From assembly GCA_947385505.1 (NCBI GenBank), contig CANDLP010000072.1, forward strand, positions 1 through 8,914: DNA of 8,914 nucleotides, in the 5' to 3' direction. The stretch comes from an uncultured Clostridia bacterium (GTDB lineage Bacteria > Bacillota > Clostridia > Oscillospirales > Ruminococcaceae). The notes below the pieces were generated by a model, which was not told the DNA's origin, ran no database searches, and saw only the letters and a list, made by a program, of their open reading frames with translations. The position numbers were made by a program, and so were the translations under genes. Below are positions 6,545 to 8,914 of the stretch, in pieces. Within the stretch, counting starts at the first letter, position 1, and the number at the start of each line of letters is the position of its first letter.

Positions 6545-7237
6545 ATGCTTACAAAAAAAGTTTTAGTATGCGAAGACGAAGACGCCATCCGCGACTTCGT
6601 AATAATAAATCTGAAAAGCGCCGGTTATGAGGTAACCGGTGTAAACAGCGGGGAAAAAGCTATTGAGGAATTTTCCAAAGGAGATTTTTCCGCTGCGATT
6701 CTTGATATAATGATGCCCGGAATAAGCGGGATCGAGGTATGCCGAAAAATCAGAGAAAGCGATGATAAAATAGGGATAATAATGCTCACCGCCAAAAGTC
6801 AGGAAACCGACAAAATAGAGGGACTGACAAGCGGGGCGGACGATTACATCACAAAGCCCTTTTCTCCCTCCGAGCTGGTGGCAAGAGTAGACGCAATGTA
6901 CCGCCGTATAAGCTCTTATGAACAGTCAGGCGGGGGAAAGGCAATTAAGGCGGGCCCCTTCGTTTTAGACGTTCAAAGCCGAAGCGTAAAAAAGAACGGA
7001 ACTCCCATAGAGCTCACTCAGATAGAATACGGTCTTTTGGAATATTTTATCCAAAATTCGGGAATAGCTTTGGACAGAAATACCATATTGCGAAAAGTCT
7101 GGCATGACGAGTTTTTCAGCGACGATAAAATCGTAGACGTTAACGTAAGACGTTTAAGAATGAAAATAGAGGACGATCCCTCCTCCCCCGCCTTTATTCA
7201 AACAGTATGGGGCTACGGATATAAGTGGACGCTTTAA
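6545..7237 (+). CDS. OmpR/PhoB-family response regulator
   Basis: Predicted 230-aa DNA-binding response regulator. The receiver domain (about 4-118) has the acidic pocket E10-D11-E12, phospho-acceptor D54 in AILDIMMPGISGIEV (51-65), T82 in MLTAKS and K104-P105 in YITKPFSP. All the residues needed for phosphorylation are present. The C-terminal winged helix (about 136-230) has IELTQIEYGLLEYF (155-168), the recognition-helix region VDVNVRRLRMKIED (197-210) and the ending VWGYGYKW (221-228), typical of the OmpR/PhoB class. I chose the ATG at 6545 because GAAAGGA (6531-6537) is 7 bases upstream and the N-terminus then matches the family; the longer frame from 6497 adds unrelated residues. The kinase follows after 36 bases. 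Target genes cannot be told from the window. Confidence 0.93.
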   Translation: MLTKKVLVCEDEDAIRDFVIINLKSAGYEVTGVNSGEKAIEEFSKGDFSAAILDIMMPGISGIEVCRKIRESDDKIGIIMLTAKSQETDKIEGLTSGADDYITKPFSPSELVARVDAMYRRISSYEQSGGGKAIKAGPFVLDVQSRSVKKNGTPIELTQIEYGLLEYFIQNSGIALDRNTILRKVWHDEFFSDDKIVDVNVRRLRMKIEDDPSSPAFIQTVWGYGYKWTL

Positions 7238-7273
7238 GCAAACACTCGGCAAATGCTCCCTTAAGAGGAAGGA

Positions 7274-8728
7274 ATGGTCATAAAAATGACTGCAAGAAGA
7301 AAAAGCATAGCTACCCGCTGGTTTATTAACAGCTTCGGCATAATCGCGGTGATAATGCTTGTGGTAATAGCGGGAGTATACTTTTTTGCCCGCAACTATT
7401 ATTACAGCTCGGTAAGCCGCTACCTTCGCTCCGAAGCCAATGTGATACGGGGTGTGCTTACAAGATTTTACGAAAACTCCTCTTCCGATTATTCCGAAGA
7501 GCTACGATCTACTGTGGAGCACTTTGATAAAAAGGCGCTGATGGAGTTGATGGCAATAGACCGAAACGGAAATATAGCCATTTCAAGCAGCGGTTTCTCC
7601 CCTGATGTGGAACAGGAAATGCCCGATTATATTGAAGCGCTGAACAGCCCCGACGGTATCGGCGAATATGTGGGAAGCCTTAACAGAAGCTCCGTGAGCG
7701 AAAGATATATGGCGGTATCGGTTCTGATCAGCGCCGATACGCGTGACGGAAATTACAGCGCCATAAGAGTTATGACCAGTCTTGAGGGAGTGGATATGCA
7801 CATTGCCGGCTTAAGTTTCGGCACAGCTGTATTTGGCGCTTTTGTTCTGGTATTGGTGCTTATTATCGGGCTTTATTTTGTGCGCTCCATTATTTCTCCC
7901 ATAAGGAAAATGGCTAATTCGGCAAAAAAGCTGGCGAAAGGCGATTTTTCCGAGCATATAGACTTTAAGCGGAACGATGAAATCGGCGAACTTTGCAGAG
8001 CATTTAACTATATGGCGGAGGAGCTTGCCAACAGCGAAAAAATAAAAAACGATTTTATAAGCTCGGTATCTCACGAGCTTCGCACCCCTCTTACAGCAAT
8101 CAAGGGCTGGAGCGAGACTATACTTGAAATGCGGAACGCGGAAACGCTTATAAAAGGAATGCGCGTTATTACCACGGAAACCGAGCGTCTTTCTTCTATG
8201 GTTGAAGAGCTTTTGGACTTTTCAAGGATACAGAATAAGCGTCTTATGCTTCAAAAGGATAATATAGACATCCTTGCGGAGCTTGCGGACGCGGTTCTGA
8301 TATACACCGAAAGAGCGGCGAAAAACGGTATTATAATAAATTATCATGAGCCCGATGGAGTCGCAATGATTTTTGGAGATAAAAACAGACTCAGGCAGGT
8401 GTTTCTTAATATAATCGACAATGCGGTAAAGTATACGGGAAGTGACGGAGTTATCAATGTGGAAGCGGTGCTTAAGGAAAATTCCGTTGAAATAAGAGTA
8501 TCCGACAACGGCTGCGGAATAAGTGAGGAGGATCTTCCCAAGGTAAAGAACCGTTTCTACAAGGCAAATAATACCGTAAGGGGATCGGGGATAGGCCTTG
8601 CGGTGGCGGACGAGCTGGTAGGGCTTCATTCGGGAAAGCTTGATATAGAAAGTAAGCTTGGGGAGGGCACTACCGTGATCATTACTCTGCCCACCATACA
8701 GAAAAAGGCGGACGAAGGGACAAAATAA
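7274..8728 (+). CDS. Membrane sensor histidine kinase (HAMP-HisKA-HATPase)
   Basis: Predicted 484-aa partner kinase of the preceding regulator. Membrane segments lie at about 18-40 and 182-204, enclosing an extracytoplasmic sensor region of about 140 aa (41-180) with a PAS/Cache-like stretch ELMAIDRNGNIAISSSGF (91-108). A HAMP domain (205-257) follows, then the HisKA domain with the phospho-accepting H267 in SSVSHELRTPLTAIKGW (263-279). The ATPase domain has the N box (N379, N383 in NIIDNAVKYT), G1 D411-N-G413-C-G415, F-box NRFYKANN (426-433) and G2 GSGIGLAV (437-444). All catalytic motifs look intact. The start is ambiguous: ATG at 7274 lies close behind AGAGGAAGGA, and ATG at 7286 is in frame 12 bases later. 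The ligand is unknown; the upstream lipoprotein is one candidate partner. Confidence 0.93.
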   Translation: MVIKMTARRKSIATRWFINSFGIIAVIMLVVIAGVYFFARNYYYSSVSRYLRSEANVIRGVLTRFYENSSSDYSEELRSTVEHFDKKALMELMAIDRNGNIAISSSGFSPDVEQEMPDYIEALNSPDGIGEYVGSLNRSSVSERYMAVSVLISADTRDGNYSAIRVMTSLEGVDMHIAGLSFGTAVFGAFVLVLVLIIGLYFVRSIISPIRKMANSAKKLAKGDFSEHIDFKRNDEIGELCRAFNYMAEELANSEKIKNDFISSVSHELRTPLTAIKGWSETILEMRNAETLIKGMRVITTETERLSSMVEELLDFSRIQNKRLMLQKDNIDILAELADAVLIYTERAAKNGIIINYHEPDGVAMIFGDKNRLRQVFLNIIDNAVKYTGSDGVINVEAVLKENSVEIRVSDNGCGISEEDLPKVKNRFYKANNTVRGSGIGLAVADELVGLHSGKLDIESKLGEGTTVIITLPTIQKKADEGTK

Positions 8729-8729
8729 T

Positions 8730-8797
8730 AAAAAAACGGCGAAGCCGCTGCTTCGGGCGTTGACATCCCTGTCAACGCTTTGGGCGGCAAACTTCGC
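8730..8797 (-). terminator. Two-tier structured terminator on the minus strand
   Basis: Read on the minus strand, GCGAAG (8792-8797) pairs with CTTCGC (8739-8744) and CCGC (8784-8787) with GCGG (8745-8748). These enclose a perfect 9-bp hairpin, GCGTTGACA (8757-8765) with TGTCAACGC (8770-8778). A run of seven T (8736-8730) follows. A local alternative is CGGC/GCCG (8737-8747, loop of 3) next to the same T-run. On plus there is no T-run after it, so it best fits a transcript entering from the right, or a small minus-strand RNA. It ends at the kinase stop codon. Confidence 0.6.
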
Positions 8798-8830
8798 GTT
8801 CTTGCAAAATGGAGCTGACATAATAAATAA

Positions 8831-8864
8831 AAAGGGACTTTTTTTACAGCCCCTTTCTTTTTTT
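8831..8864. terminator. Intrinsic terminator after the histidine kinase gene
   Basis: AAAGGG (8831-8836) pairs with CCCTTT (8851-8856). A further CT/AG pair lies past one mismatch, and the loop is T-rich. Downstream comes C then seven T (8858-8864). The minus strand also shows T-rich sequence after the stem (TTTTTATTTATTA), so it may work both ways. It is the first convincing plus-strand terminator after the kinase stop, about 100 bases away. Confidence 0.7.
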
Positions 8865-8910
8865 ATACTAATAACCATTTGAATTGTGGATAAAATCCAC
8901 AATTCAAATA
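8865..8910 (+). repeat. Hairpin element, copy C (3' of the kinase gene)
   Basis: ATACTAATAACC (8865-8876) is followed by a perfect 15-bp inverted repeat, ATTTGAATTGTGGAT (8877-8891) and ATCCACAATTCAAAT (8895-8909), with loop AAA. The first 16 bases are the exact reverse complement of 38-53 in copy A, with the hairpin placed identically. It follows the terminator of the kinase gene. It may be a dispersed palindromic repeat or small non-autonomous mobile element; no target duplication was recognised and the right flank ends with the window. Confidence 0.7.
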
Positions 8911-8914
8911 CTTC

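Noticed and set aside
6621..6639. Palindrome CCGGTTA-TGAGG-TAACCGG inside the response regulator gene
   Set aside because: It lies within well-conserved receiver-domain codons and has no second copy in the window; probably chance, though an internal operator is not excluded.
8222..8902. Open frame of 226 codons on minus over the kinase 3' end
   Set aside because: It would pass through two terminator-like structures and covers the kinase ATPase domain; no recognisable protein motif.
8831..8910. Possible end of an insertion sequence or MITE at the window edge
   Set aside because: Terminator and hairpin resemble transposon edges, but no transposase, paired terminal repeats or target duplication can be seen.

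Overview
The window looks like chromosomal DNA from an anaerobic, endospore-forming Firmicute of the class Clostridia. A family such as Oscillospiraceae is plausible but not proven. The reasons are a complete dipicolinate synthase pair (dpaA-dpaB), a SpoIID/LytB-domain protein, a FliB-type CxxxCC protein, GGAGG-like ribosome binding sites, TTGAC(t)/TATAAT promoters and a base composition that looks close to the mid-40s percent GC by eye. No tRNA, rRNA, CRISPR array, transposase or phage gene was recognised.

Layout. Positions 1-66 hold an AT-rich hairpin element. Positions 67-1293 (minus) encode a FliB-like protein driven by a good sigma-A-type promoter at 1365-1393. The region 1294-1476 is a divergent control region. 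dpaA (1477-2313) and dpaB (2339-2929) form a two-gene operon that makes dipicolinic acid, closed by a 13-bp perfect inverted repeat shared with the convergent spoIID-like gene (3003-3926, minus). A near-consensus promoter at 3976-4004 starts a rightward unit: a multi-pass membrane protein of unknown function (4141-5016), overlapped by a lipoprotein with two Dx[DN]xDG calcium-loop/FG-GAP-like motifs (4994-6307). A 237-bp gap with a hairpin element and an intrinsic terminator leads to an OmpR/PhoB-type response regulator (6545-7237) and its HAMP-containing sensor histidine kinase (7274-8728). Positions 8729-8914 are non-coding and densely structured.

How the genes work together. dpaA and dpaB jointly perform the last step of spore dipicolinate synthesis. 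The regulator and kinase form a cognate phosphorelay pair. The membrane protein and lipoprotein just upstream may feed a signal to the kinase or be its targets, but this rests on proximity only.

Most notable observations. (1) Three related hairpin elements lie downstream of three genes, in gene orientation. Two of them share an exact 16-bp flank but have unlike stems that are each perfectly paired. (2) The SpoIID-like protein has Gln at the position where the family carries its catalytic Glu. (3) A two-tier structured terminator on the minus strand ends at the kinase stop codon.
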